A stretch of DNA of 64,000 nt, from contig NZ_CP098740.1 of assembly GCF_026167665.1 (NCBI RefSeq), forward strand, positions 7,006,001 to 7,070,000, given 5' to 3'. This document shows, piece by piece, positions 41,819 to 49,833 of the stretch (the stretch's first letter is position 1; each line of letters opens with the position of its first letter). The stretch is from Streptomyces drozdowiczii (lineage in GTDB: Bacteria > Actinomycetota > Actinomycetes > Streptomycetales > Streptomycetaceae). Under the pieces are notes generated by a model. The model saw only the letters and a list, made by a program, of their open reading frames with translations, made no database searches and was not told the origin of the DNA. The translations under genes were made by a program, and so were the position numbers.

Positions 41819-43605
41819 AGGAAACCCTCGACGGCTCGTGGGGCCTGTTCCGCATGGCGTGGCGCATCCACCCCCGCAAGACGCTCCTCGCCCTCGCCCT
41901 GATGGTGGCGGGCGCGGTCTCGGCCCCGCTGCTCGCGGTGTTCCTGGGGCTCATGACCGACGCGGTGGTCGCGGGCCGGGGCACGGCGGCCGCCCTGCAC
42001 GGCGTGGCGACCGCGGTGCTCGCCGCGCTCACCCTCACCGGGGCGCACTTCGCGCACATCGCCTACTTCGAGCTGTCGGAGCTGGCCGAGCTGGACATGG
42101 TCCAGCAACTGGCGGAGCTGTCCAACGGCTCCGAGGGGATCGAGCACCACGACCGGGCCGAGTTCGCCGACGAGCTGTCCGTGCTGGACCGCGAGGTGCG
42201 GCAGTTCAGCAATGCCCTGTCCGCGCTGTTCAGCAGCGTCGGCCTGGCCCTGGCCATGGTCCTCACCGCGGTCCTGCTGGCCCGGCTCCACCCGGTGCTG
42301 CTCCTGCTGCCGCTCGCCGCCGCTCCCCCGCTGCTGGCCGGGCGGGCCGCCGAACGCCGACTCGACGGCTCCCGGACGGCCGCCGCCGAACCGACCCGGC
42401 TGGCCCTCAACCTCTTCCGGCTCTCCACCTCCGCCCGGCACGCCGGGGAGCTGCGCGTCTTCCGGCTGCGCCAGGAGATGCGGCGCCGGCACGCCGGGCT
42501 GCGCGCGGACGCGGACCGGGTCCTGTGGCGCGGGCAGGCCGGGGCCGCCGCGCTGCGGGCCGGCGGCCAGGTCGTCTTCGCCCTGGCCTACGTGGGCACC
42601 GTGCTGCTCGTGCTGCGGGACGCGGTGTCCGGCCGGCACGGCATCGGGGAGGTCACCGTCGTCATCGCGCTGGCCGTCCAGGTGAACCAGCAGGTCACGG
42701 AGGCGGTCAATCTGACGGGCACCCTTCAGCGGATGGGCAGCACCCTGCGCAGGGTGGCGGCGGTGCGCACCATGGTGGCGGAGCCGGACGGCCCCGCCGA
42801 CGAGGGCGGCCTCAGCCCCGCGGACCGGATGCGCGAGGGCATCGAGCTGGACGGGGTCGGCTTCGGCTACCCGGGTGCGGAGGCGCCGGTGCTCACGGAC
42901 CTGCGGGTGCGCATCCCGGCCGGCACCACGGTCGCCGTGGTCGGCGAGAACGGGGCCGGGAAGTCCACGCTGGTCAAGCTGTTGTGCGGGCTGTACCGCC
43001 CGACGAGCGGCCGGGTCCTGGTGGACGGCGTCGACCTGCGCCGGCTGTCGGCCGAGGAGTGGCGGGCCCGTATCTCCGTCGGCCTCCAGGACTTCGTACG
43101 GTACGAGTTCCGGGCCGGGACCACCGTCGGGCTGGGCGACCTGCCCCGGGTGGACGACGACCGCGCGGTGCTCGACGCCCTGGAGTCGGCGCACGCCGGT
43201 GACGTGGTCGAGCGGCTGCCGGAGGGGCTGGACAGCCAGCTGGGCAAGAGCTGGACGGAGGGCGCCGAACTCTCGGGCGGGCAGTGGCAGAAGCTGGCGC
43301 TCGGCCGGGCCATGATGCGGCGGGCCCCGGTCCTGCTGGTCCTGGACGAGCCGTCGTCCGCGCTCGACGCGGAGACCGAGCACCAGCTCTTCGAGCGGTT
43401 CTCGGAGCAGGCCCGGCAGGTGCGCGAGGCGGCCGGCGCGATCACGGTCCTGGTCTCGCACCGGTTCTCCACCGCGCGCATGGCCGACCTCATCCTCGTC
43501 GTACGGGACGGGCACATCGCGGAGTCCGGCAGCCATCAGGAGCTGATGGCGGGCGGCGGGCTCTACGCCGAACTCTTCGGCCTCCAGGCGGCGAGCTACC
43601 GGTGA
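41815..43605 (+). CDS. ABC exporter half-transporter, second subunit
   Basis: 596 residues with the same layout. The membrane domain opens FRMAWRIHPRKTLLALALMVAG. The NBD has GENGAGKST, LSGGQWQKLALGRAMM, LLVLDEPSSALD and SHRFS. It is coupled to the upstream exporter by an ATGA overlap. Both NBDs have complete catalytic motifs, so no degenerate site is evident in the presumed heterodimer. Confidence 0.94.
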   Translation: MKETLDGSWGLFRMAWRIHPRKTLLALALMVAGAVSAPLLAVFLGLMTDAVVAGRGTAAALHGVATAVLAALTLTGAHFAHIAYFELSELAELDMVQQLAELSNGSEGIEHHDRAEFADELSVLDREVRQFSNALSALFSSVGLALAMVLTAVLLARLHPVLLLLPLAAAPPLLAGRAAERRLDGSRTAAAEPTRLALNLFRLSTSARHAGELRVFRLRQEMRRRHAGLRADADRVLWRGQAGAAALRAGGQVVFALAYVGTVLLVLRDAVSGRHGIGEVTVVIALAVQVNQQVTEAVNLTGTLQRMGSTLRRVAAVRTMVAEPDGPADEGGLSPADRMREGIELDGVGFGYPGAEAPVLTDLRVRIPAGTTVAVVGENGAGKSTLVKLLCGLYRPTSGRVLVDGVDLRRLSAEEWRARISVGLQDFVRYEFRAGTTVGLGDLPRVDDDRAVLDALESAHAGDVVERLPEGLDSQLGKSWTEGAELSGGQWQKLALGRAMMRRAPVLLVLDEPSSALDAETEHQLFERFSEQARQVREAAGAITVLVSHRFSTARMADLILVVRDGHIAESGSHQELMAGGGLYAELFGLQAASYR

Positions 43606-43615
43606 CGGGCGGAGC

Positions 43616-43663
43616 GGCACATTCCACCGGTTTCGCCGGGCCCGCGCGACTTTGGAATGTGCC
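43616..43663. promoter_or_regulatory. Perfect 11-bp inverted repeat upstream of the VOC gene
   Basis: GGCACATTCCA (43616-43626) and TGGAATGTGCC (43653-43663) are separated by 26 bp, giving 37 bp between half-site centres. The arms are much more AT-rich than the surroundings. Lack of a compact loop or T-run argues against a terminator; an operator for the VOC gene, 74 bp downstream, is more likely. Confidence 0.5.
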
Positions 43664-43736
43664 CCTCCTGCCGGATGTCCGCCGGACGCTACGGTCGGCG
43701 GACCCGGATGGTGCCGCACGGAATACGGAGTAAGAA

Positions 43737-44135
43737 ATGATCAAGGGACTCGACCGGCTTGAGGTCATCACCCTCTTCGTCGAGGACGTCGTCGAGGCGA
43801 AGCGGTTCTACACGGACGTCTTCGGCCTCGAAGTGGTCTTCGAGAATGAGGACTCCGCGGTGGTCAAGCTCAACAACACGATGATCAACCTGCTGGTGAC
43901 CGGCAACGCCCCGACGCTGGTCGAGCCGCGCCCGGTCGCCGCCCCCGAGGCGGGCGCGCGGCTGCTGCTCACCATCGAGGTCGAGGACGCCGAGGCGGTG
44001 TGCGCGGAACTCGTGGAGCACGGGGTGACCCTGCTCAACGGTCCGATCGACCGCCCCTGGGGGCGCCGTACCGCCGCCTTCGCCGACCCGTCCGGCAACG
44101 TCTGGGAGATCGCCCAGGTCCTGCCGGACGCGTAA
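43737..44135 (+). CDS. VOC-superfamily protein (glyoxalase/bleomycin-resistance type)
   Basis: 132 residues. Paired beta-alpha-beta-beta-beta units are visible: FVEDVVEAKRFYTDVFGLEVV in the first half and VEDAEAVCAELVEHGVTLLNG with FADPSGNVWEIAQVL in the second. Such proteins act as metal-dependent isomerases or lyases or as drug-sequestering resistance proteins. Standing alone between the exporters and the converging iron-oxygenase operon, self-resistance by binding is plausible. Catalysis cannot be excluded. Confidence 0.88.
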   Translation: MIKGLDRLEVITLFVEDVVEAKRFYTDVFGLEVVFENEDSAVVKLNNTMINLLVTGNAPTLVEPRPVAAPEAGARLLLTIEVEDAEAVCAELVEHGVTLLNGPIDRPWGRRTAAFADPSGNVWEIAQVLPDA

Positions 44136-44149
44136 CCGGAACGGCACAC

Positions 44150-44186
44150 GAGCGGGGCGCGGCCACCGGGTGGCCGCGCCCCGCTC
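44150..44186. terminator. Bidirectional terminator hairpin
   Basis: A 17-bp perfect stem, 44150-44166 with 44170-44186, and a 3-base loop. It lies between the convergent VOC and TauD genes. Confidence 0.88.
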
Positions 44187-44212
44187 CGTCGTGTCCGGCG
44201 CGTCGTGTCCGG

Positions 44213-45082
44213 TCAGTCCCACAGCACGGTGGTGCGGTACAGCAGGCGCGGGCTGACGAGGCGGTCGCAGGGCGTACGGGTGTGCATGGTGGCCTCGTTG
44301 TCCCACATCACCACGTCGCCCTCGCGCCACTGGTGGCGGTACACATAGCGGTCGGCCGTCGCGTGGTCGTGCAGCTCGCGCAGCAGCGCGTCGCTCTCGG
44401 CCCGGCCGAGGCCGACGATCCCGCTGATGATCATGCTGCCGAGGAGCAGCGACCGGCGGCCGGTCGCGGGGTGCTCCCGGACGAGGGGGTGCGCCATGTC
44501 GGGCATCCGCTCGCGTTCCTCGGCGGTGAGCGGCGCCTTGTGCGGGTTGGTCAGCCGCTCGGTCTCCACCAGGTGGTGCATCGAGTGCACGCCCTGGAGC
44601 CCGGCGATCCGCTGCTTGACGGCCTCCGGGAGTTCGTCGTACGCGGCGGTGGAGTCGGCGAACAGCGTGTCGCCGCCGGTCTCCGACGCGACGACGGAGT
44701 ACAGCAGCGACGCCCTGCTGGTGCGCGCCTTCCAGCTGTAGTCGGTGTGCCACTCGATCTGCTCGTCGCCGTCGTACAGGCCGATCGGCTGCCCGTCCTT
44801 GAAGATGTTGCTGATGGTCAGCACTTCGGGGTGGTCGGGGACCACGTACTTCGAGACGGGGTAGACGTCCAGCGGCCCGAACCTGCGGCTGACCCGGACG
44901 TGCTGTTCGTGGCTGAGCCGCTGACCGGGGATCACCAGCACCCGGTGCTCGGCGAGATCGCGGGTCAGCGCGCCGACGGTCTCCTCGGTCAGCGGTTCGC
45001 TCAGGTCGAGTCCGTGGACCGTGGCGGCGAAGGTCTGGCCGGCCCGTTCGAGCCGGTAGGGCGCTGCGGTGGTGGTGAGCAT
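44213..45082 (-). CDS. TauD/TfdA-family Fe(II)/2-oxoglutarate dioxygenase
   Basis: 289 residues, the family norm. The metal motif HxD is in EWHTDYSW, and the distal His is in ATMHTRTP, followed by the oxoglutarate-binding Arg in RLLYRTTVLWD. Members hydroxylate, desaturate or cleave C-H bonds next to carboxylates, sulfonates or carrier-bound amino acids. It is the last gene of a six-gene minus-strand operon (45-bp gap from the cyclase-like gene). The substrate is unknown. Confidence 0.93.
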   Translation of the reverse strand: MLTTTAAPYRLERAGQTFAATVHGLDLSEPLTEETVGALTRDLAEHRVLVIPGQRLSHEQHVRVSRRFGPLDVYPVSKYVVPDHPEVLTISNIFKDGQPIGLYDGDEQIEWHTDYSWKARTSRASLLYSVVASETGGDTLFADSTAAYDELPEAVKQRIAGLQGVHSMHHLVETERLTNPHKAPLTAEERERMPDMAHPLVREHPATGRRSLLLGSMIISGIVGLGRAESDALLRELHDHATADRYVYRHQWREGDVVMWDNEATMHTRTPCDRLVSPRLLYRTTVLWD

Positions 45083-45127
45083 GGCGGCTCCTCACTGTGG
45101 TGGGTGGTGTGGGTGGTCCCGCGCGCC

Positions 45128-45805
45128 TCAGCTCACGACGGCGTACGCCCGTACGGGGAAGCTGCCGAGGCCCGCGACGGGCGCCGGCACCGCGTGGAAG
45201 CGGAATCCGTCCTCGGGCAGCAGCTCCAGGCCGCGCAGGTGCTCGATGACGCAGACCCCCGCCGCGAGGAGTCCGGTGTGGGCGGGGCGCGTCATGTCCG
45301 CCATGTCGTCGATGTTCACCGAGTCGATGCCCACCGCGGCCGGCTTCAGCGCGACGAGCCGTTCCACCGCGCTCGCGCTGAGGAAGGGGTGTCCGGCGTC
45401 CGCGTACCGGGGGGTGCGCCAGTGGCGGTCCCAGCCGGTGCGGATCAGGACCGCGCGGCCGGTGACCTCGACGCCGTCGAAGAGCTCGGGGCCGACGGAC
45501 CGGCCGTCGATGCCCGTGGCGTCGATGACGACGCCCTCCACGTCCGCCAGCCGGGACAGGTCGAGCGCGGACAGGTCGGGGCCGTCCGGGTAGCGGTGGA
45601 AGGGGGTGTCCAGGTAGGTCCCGGTGTTGGCGACCATGGTGATGGAACCGATGTGGAACTCGGTGCCGGCCGGGTACCTGCCGCGCGACTCCTCGCGGGA
45701 GAGGTGGTCGCTCAACTCCGGCCCGGGAAGGCCCGGGTAGGTGTCCATGCCGTGCTCGATGGTGTGGGAGAGATCGATGATCCTGGTCCGGACGGGGTGC
45801 CCCAC
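45128..45805 (-). CDS. Cyclase-family metal-dependent hydrolase (kynurenine formamidase-like)
   Basis: 225 residues. GTG at 45805 (VGHPVRTRIIDLSHTIEHG) follows GAGAGGA. The signature ANTGTYLDTPFHRYPDG carries the family's TxxDxPxH metal-binding pattern. Relatives include bacterial KynB and enzymes called polyketide or isatin hydrolases, which open or close amide/ester bonds. Here it could hydrolyse a formamide or isatin-like group, or cyclise an intermediate from the neighbouring ligase. The exact reaction is not inferable. Confidence 0.88.
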   Translation of the reverse strand: MGHPVRTRIIDLSHTIEHGMDTYPGLPGPELSDHLSREESRGRYPAGTEFHIGSITMVANTGTYLDTPFHRYPDGPDLSALDLSRLADVEGVVIDATGIDGRSVGPELFDGVEVTGRAVLIRTGWDRHWRTPRYADAGHPFLSASAVERLVALKPAAVGIDSVNIDDMADMTRPAHTGLLAAGVCVIEHLRGLELLPEDGFRFHAVPAPVAGLGSFPVRAYAVVS

Positions 45806-45835
45806 GGTGGTTCCTCTCGGTCGGTGTTCCACGCT

Positions 45836-46438
45836 TCAGCCGGGGTGGCCGGGGCCGCGCAGCGGCAGCAGCCCCTCGTACTCCGGTTTCTTCTTCCACT
45901 CCGGTTCGGGCGGCAGGTGGCCGGGGCGGGGGCAGTGCGCCGAGTGGGCGCCCGTGGCCCGGTCGTGCAGATATCGCGGGCAGTTCTCGAAGACCTGGTC
46001 CACCGTGATCCGCAGGACGGCCTCCGCCCCCTCGTGCGCGGCGACCGCCTCCGGGTCGGTGAGCAGCCGGGCCCGCCCGCCGACGCGGAGCTTCCCGGGG
46101 ACGTCGGCGGGCAGGAAGAGCAGGGCGACGTGCGCGGCGGCCACGGCGTTGCCGAGCGTGCGGTACATGCCGTTCCCGTCGTAGCTGGGGAGTTCCAGCG
46201 TGCGCGCGTCGAGCACCCGGACGAAGCCGGGCAGTCCGCCCTTGTACGAGCAGTCCGGCCGCCCGTCGGGGCCGACGGTCGCCACGAACACCTCGTCGGC
46301 GGCGGCGATCCACTCCTGGTGCTCGGGCTCCAGGCGGTCGAGGACGTACTTCTCGGCGAGGTGGCCGGCCAGGCCGGTCGTGCCGAACCGGTGCTGAAGT
46401 CCTCGGCTGTGCTCGTGGTAGAAGGCGTCGGGCTTCAT
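45836..46438 (-). CDS. Pyridoxamine-5'-phosphate-oxidase-like FMN/F420 split-barrel protein
   Basis: 200 residues. The split-barrel core is seen in AADEVFVATVGPDGRPDCSYKGGLPGFV and in ARTLELPSYDGNGMYRTLGN, with the C-terminal CPRYLHD. It is a putative flavin or F420 oxidoreductase with no membrane segments. It sits 30 bp from each neighbour in the operon, so coexpression with the iron oxygenases is likely. It may reduce an unsaturated intermediate or supply reducing equivalents. Confidence 0.87.
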   Translation of the reverse strand: MKPDAFYHEHSRGLQHRFGTTGLAGHLAEKYVLDRLEPEHQEWIAAADEVFVATVGPDGRPDCSYKGGLPGFVRVLDARTLELPSYDGNGMYRTLGNAVAAAHVALLFLPADVPGKLRVGGRARLLTDPEAVAAHEGAEAVLRITVDQVFENCPRYLHDRATGAHSAHCPRPGHLPPEPEWKKKPEYEGLLPLRGPGHPG

Positions 46439-46469
46439 GGGGCCGCTCCCTGCGGTCGGGGTCGGCAGG

Positions 46470-47432
46470 TCAGCGGCGCAGGTCCTTCATCTGCTGCCAG
46501 ATGCGCCGGTAGTAGGCGTTCGCGACGCGCTCCCGGGTGAGCACGCCCATGCACACCTCGCGGAGCGCGGCGGGCGAGGAGTGGACGAGCGGCAGCAGGA
46601 CGTGGTCCAGCCAGTCGGCGCCGTGGCCCTCGTCGACGTGGACGTGGATGCTCTGGTACGTGATGACGTCGGCGGGCACACCGAGGCGGGTGCAGGCGTC
46701 GACCATCGCCTGGAAGCGCGGCGGCGCGCTGTGCTCCATCAGGCCGAGGGCGCCCAGGGCGCGCGGGACCAGGCCGCGGTGGAGCGCGTACATGAGGGTG
46801 AGGCAGGCGTTCTCGAAGACCTCCGTGCCGTTGATCTCGGAGGTGTCGATGTCGCGCTCGGCCAGGCGGTCGCGCATGTAGACGGCGGAGTGCTCGAAGA
46901 GCACGGTGTGCATCCGTTCGAGCGCGCCCTCGCCCATCTCGTCCCAGTAGTTCTCGGCCATGACCAGCTTGCTGGCGCCGGCGGAGCCGAGCTGGACCAG
47001 GGCGACCAGGTCGTCGAAGCGGCTGTCGACCAGCTCCTCGGCGAGGAAGAAGAGCGCCACCTCGTCGAGCGTGGCCTCGTTCTCGATGTACCGGCAGAAG
47101 TCGGGCTGCACATGGGCGGCGCTGACCGCCTCGAACCAGTCGCGGAACTCGTCGGCGGACCGGGGCAGCCGGGCGGTGTCGACCTGCTCGTCCTCCCAGC
47201 GCAGCCACTCGCTCTCGATGCGGCCGATCTGCTGCGAGGCGTTGAGCCGGGGGATCTGCTCGAAGGTCTCGGGGCCGCCCAGGTAGGCCGCGTAGTGGCG
47301 GTGCAGACGGGTCATCAGTTGGAGGCGTGCGGCCAGGTCCGGCGCGGACGCGTCCTGCGGGAAGGCAGCGGAGATCGCGCTGCCGTGGGGACGGGGGCGT
47401 TCCAGAACGCTGCCCGGGAGTGCTCCAGCCAC
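46470..47432 (-). CDS. Heme-oxygenase-like diiron oxidase (iron-containing redox enzyme family)
   Basis: 320 residues, all-helical by composition. GTG at 47432 follows AGGAGG. Acid/His-rich helices are visible (ENEATLDEVALFFLAEEL, NYWDEMGEGALERMH, HVHVDEGHGADWLDHV), as in the HDO superfamily that includes UndA, SznF, BesC and CADD. Those enzymes perform radical C-C or C-N cleavage, N-oxygenation or alkene formation. It lies directly after an amide ligase gene, as expected if it acts on an amino-acid-derived unit. The family assignment is fairly secure; the reaction is open. Confidence 0.82.
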   Translation of the reverse strand: MAGALPGSVLERPRPHGSAISAAFPQDASAPDLAARLQLMTRLHRHYAAYLGGPETFEQIPRLNASQQIGRIESEWLRWEDEQVDTARLPRSADEFRDWFEAVSAAHVQPDFCRYIENEATLDEVALFFLAEELVDSRFDDLVALVQLGSAGASKLVMAENYWDEMGEGALERMHTVLFEHSAVYMRDRLAERDIDTSEINGTEVFENACLTLMYALHRGLVPRALGALGLMEHSAPPRFQAMVDACTRLGVPADVITYQSIHVHVDEGHGADWLDHVLLPLVHSSPAALREVCMGVLTRERVANAYYRRIWQQMKDLRR

Positions 47433-47521
47433 TGCTTACCTCCTGGCCGTGACGGCCTGTGCGAGTTGTTCCGGGTGGGGGGCGGGCCCGCCGCCGAGAG
47501 GGGCGGCGGGCCGTTGGTCGC

Positions 47522-48874
47522 TCAGGCCGCCGCCATCGGGCAGCCCGCCGCCTCGGCGGCGGAGACGGCCGGGGTGGCGGCCGTCGCGGCGATCTCCTCG
47601 GCGATGCCGGCGACGATGGCCTGGGCCTCGTCGGCGGTGGGCGCGGCGGCGATGACCGCGATCATCGGCTCGTCCCAGTGGATGCCGCGCACGCTGGTCG
47701 GGTAGGCGCGGACGCCCTGGTCCCAGAGGCGCTGGAAGACGGGGCGGATGTGCTCCTGGTAGCTGAGCCCGGGCGGCACGGTCATCATGAAGTGGGCGGA
47801 GAGGGTGAGGTCGCGCTCGGCGTTCCAGAGCCGGAGCAGGCCGCCGGCGTGCAGGGAGCCGCTGCGGCGGGCGTTGATCTCCGTCACGTACAGGGTGCCG
47901 TCCGCGCCGGCGACGCAGTCGGCGCACATCCAGCCCCGGTAGCCGAGCGCGTGGGCGGCGGAGCCCACGCCGTGCGCGACCTTGGTGACCTCGGCGCCCC
48001 AGTTCTGCGGGAGCGCGCCGTCGCCGACGTCCACGCTGCGGAACTGGTAGCCGTTCTCGACGGTGAGGGCGCACAGGACGACGTCCTCGACGCCGTCCTC
48101 GCCGACCAGGATGTCGACGGCCGGGCAGCCGACGCCGGGGGCGTGCTCCACGAACTGCTGCACCAGGATGGGGAAGGCGAAGAAGGAGTCCCGCGCGGCG
48201 TTGTCGAGGAAGCTCTCGACGGTCCCGGCCGAGACGACGCCGGAGCCGTCGCCCGCGACGCCGTACGCGGTACGGGCGATGACCCGGTCGTACCGGGTGA
48301 GCAGCCGGGTGAGGGCGCCGCGCAGCTCGACCCAGTTGCTGACGACGACGCCGGGGGCGACGTGGATGTCGGGCAGTTCGCGGGCCAGATCGAGAACACT
48401 GACCTTCGAGTCGAGGTAGAGACTCGCCCAGTAGTCGGAGGTGTCGACGGAGTCGAGCTCGACGTCGAGACCCCAGCCGCGGATGATGGCGGCCAGCTGG
48501 TACGTCTCCGGGGTCGGGCCGACCATCTGCATCTTGACCAGGTCGTTGCCCTCCAGACGGGCGCGCAGGGCGCGCTGCGCGGCGCCGTCGGCGAGCAGGT
48601 CCTCGACCAGCAGGCCCGTGGTCACGGCCGGGGAGATGTACGGGGGTGCCTCGACGCCCAGCGCGTTGTGCACGTCCGCGAACCACTGCTCGTCCACTCC
48701 GGCGGGGAGCAGGAGGACGCGCGGGGCGGAGGTCCAGAACACGGAGTGCTCGCACTCGTACGTACCGCTGAACCGCACCACGCGGGCGCGTTCGTCGCCG
48801 GTGAGGTTGAGGTCCGGGTCGCGCAGGAAGTACTCGGCGGCGTTCGGGATGATGAGTTCTACGGTCTTGGTCAC
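47522..48874 (-). CDS. PGM1-like ATP-grasp peptide/amide ligase
   Basis: 450 residues. GTG at 48874 follows GGGAG and overlaps the PhyH stop by 4 bp. A central FPILVQQFVEHAPGVGCPAVD and a C-terminal YVTEINARRSGS give the ATP-grasp metal-binding E-x-N pattern. Overall layout resembles ligases related to pheganomycin PGM1, which activate a carboxylate as acyl phosphate and couple it to an amine. It is the only stand-alone amide ligase visible here, so it probably joins an amino-acid unit to another building block. Confidence 0.8.
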   Translation of the reverse strand: MTKTVELIIPNAAEYFLRDPDLNLTGDERARVVRFSGTYECEHSVFWTSAPRVLLLPAGVDEQWFADVHNALGVEAPPYISPAVTTGLLVEDLLADGAAQRALRARLEGNDLVKMQMVGPTPETYQLAAIIRGWGLDVELDSVDTSDYWASLYLDSKVSVLDLARELPDIHVAPGVVVSNWVELRGALTRLLTRYDRVIARTAYGVAGDGSGVVSAGTVESFLDNAARDSFFAFPILVQQFVEHAPGVGCPAVDILVGEDGVEDVVLCALTVENGYQFRSVDVGDGALPQNWGAEVTKVAHGVGSAAHALGYRGWMCADCVAGADGTLYVTEINARRSGSLHAGGLLRLWNAERDLTLSAHFMMTVPPGLSYQEHIRPVFQRLWDQGVRAYPTSVRGIHWDEPMIAVIAAAPTADEAQAIVAGIAEEIAATAATPAVSAAEAAGCPMAAA

Positions 48875-49731
48875 TGCGGGGTCTCCCCTGTCGCGTAGGG
48901 CATGGGTGTGAGGGCCCGCACCGTGGGCTCGCTGAGGAACGGCGGGCGGGGCTTCGAGACGTCCTGCGGTCCGTTGTCGCTGCTGTTGTAGACGAAGATC
49001 ACCATCGCCCGGCGGAACGGTGAGCTGTTCGGCGCGGAGGTGTGGAGGATGTTCGGGCTGAAGAAGAGCACGGAGCCGGCCGGGCCCTTGGGGCTGACCA
49101 TGCCGCGCTCGCGCACCAGGGCCCCGACGGTGTCGTGGCCGACCTGGAACTTCTCCTCGGCGGTGAGCGTGGCCACCCAGGACGGGGCGTCCTCGTAGCC
49201 GGCCGGCATGCCCGAGGACTCGGTGCCGGCGAGCACGCCCCGGCGGTGCGAGCCGGGGACGAAGGTGAGGGGTCCGTTGAACTCGGTGACCTCGTCCAGG
49301 AAGATCGCCACGTTGACCAGGTCGGGCCGCTGGATGCCGTCGTTCTGCAGCCAGTAGATGTAGTCCTGGTGCCATTCCCACTGGTCCCCGGAGAACGGCG
49401 CCTTGAAGTTGATCTTCGACTGGTGGACGTAGGCGGAGTGGCCCACGATCTGCTCGACCGCGCCCAGCAGCTCGGGCGCCCGGGTGACCTCGGCGATCTC
49501 CGGGTAGGTCTGGTGCAGTCCGTAGACGGAGCGGACGGTGGTGTTGTCCCGCTCCATGACGCGGCGCGGGCCGTCGTCGGCGTGGAGCCGGGGCAGCAGC
49601 GTGTCGACCACCCCCGGCACATCGGTGTTCAGATAGCCCGGGGGCAGCATCAGGTACCCGTCGCGCCGGTACCGGTCCAGCAGTTCGGTCCCCAGTGGGC
49701 CGGCCGTCAGGGTGCGAGCTACATCAGGCAT
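48871..49731 (-). CDS. Phytanoyl-CoA dioxygenase (PhyH)-family Fe(II)/2OG oxygenase
   Basis: 286 residues. ATG at 49731 (MPDVARTLTAGPLG) follows GGGAGG by 10 bp. The HxD motif is in EWHQDYIYW, a proximal FVPGSHRRG follows, and the distal His is in PNILHTSAPNSS with the oxoglutarate Arg in SPFRRAMVIF. This resembles ectoine-hydroxylase/PhyH enzymes that hydroxylate amino acids or acyl groups. It is the first gene of the operon and translationally coupled to the ligase, so it may hydroxylate the amino acid before or after ligation. Confidence 0.92.
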   Translation of the reverse strand: MPDVARTLTAGPLGTELLDRYRRDGYLMLPPGYLNTDVPGVVDTLLPRLHADDGPRRVMERDNTTVRSVYGLHQTYPEIAEVTRAPELLGAVEQIVGHSAYVHQSKINFKAPFSGDQWEWHQDYIYWLQNDGIQRPDLVNVAIFLDEVTEFNGPLTFVPGSHRRGVLAGTESSGMPAGYEDAPSWVATLTAEEKFQVGHDTVGALVRERGMVSPKGPAGSVLFFSPNILHTSAPNSSPFRRAMVIFVYNSSDNGPQDVSKPRPPFLSEPTVRALTPMPYATGETPQ

Positions 49732-49833
49732 GGGTGCTGAACCTCCCGGTACGGTACGGGTCTTGCGGGCAGCGGCGAGCTCCGGGCACCGATTCTGCGC
49801 AGTGGGACCCCAGGGGGGCATCTCCGTGGTTGC

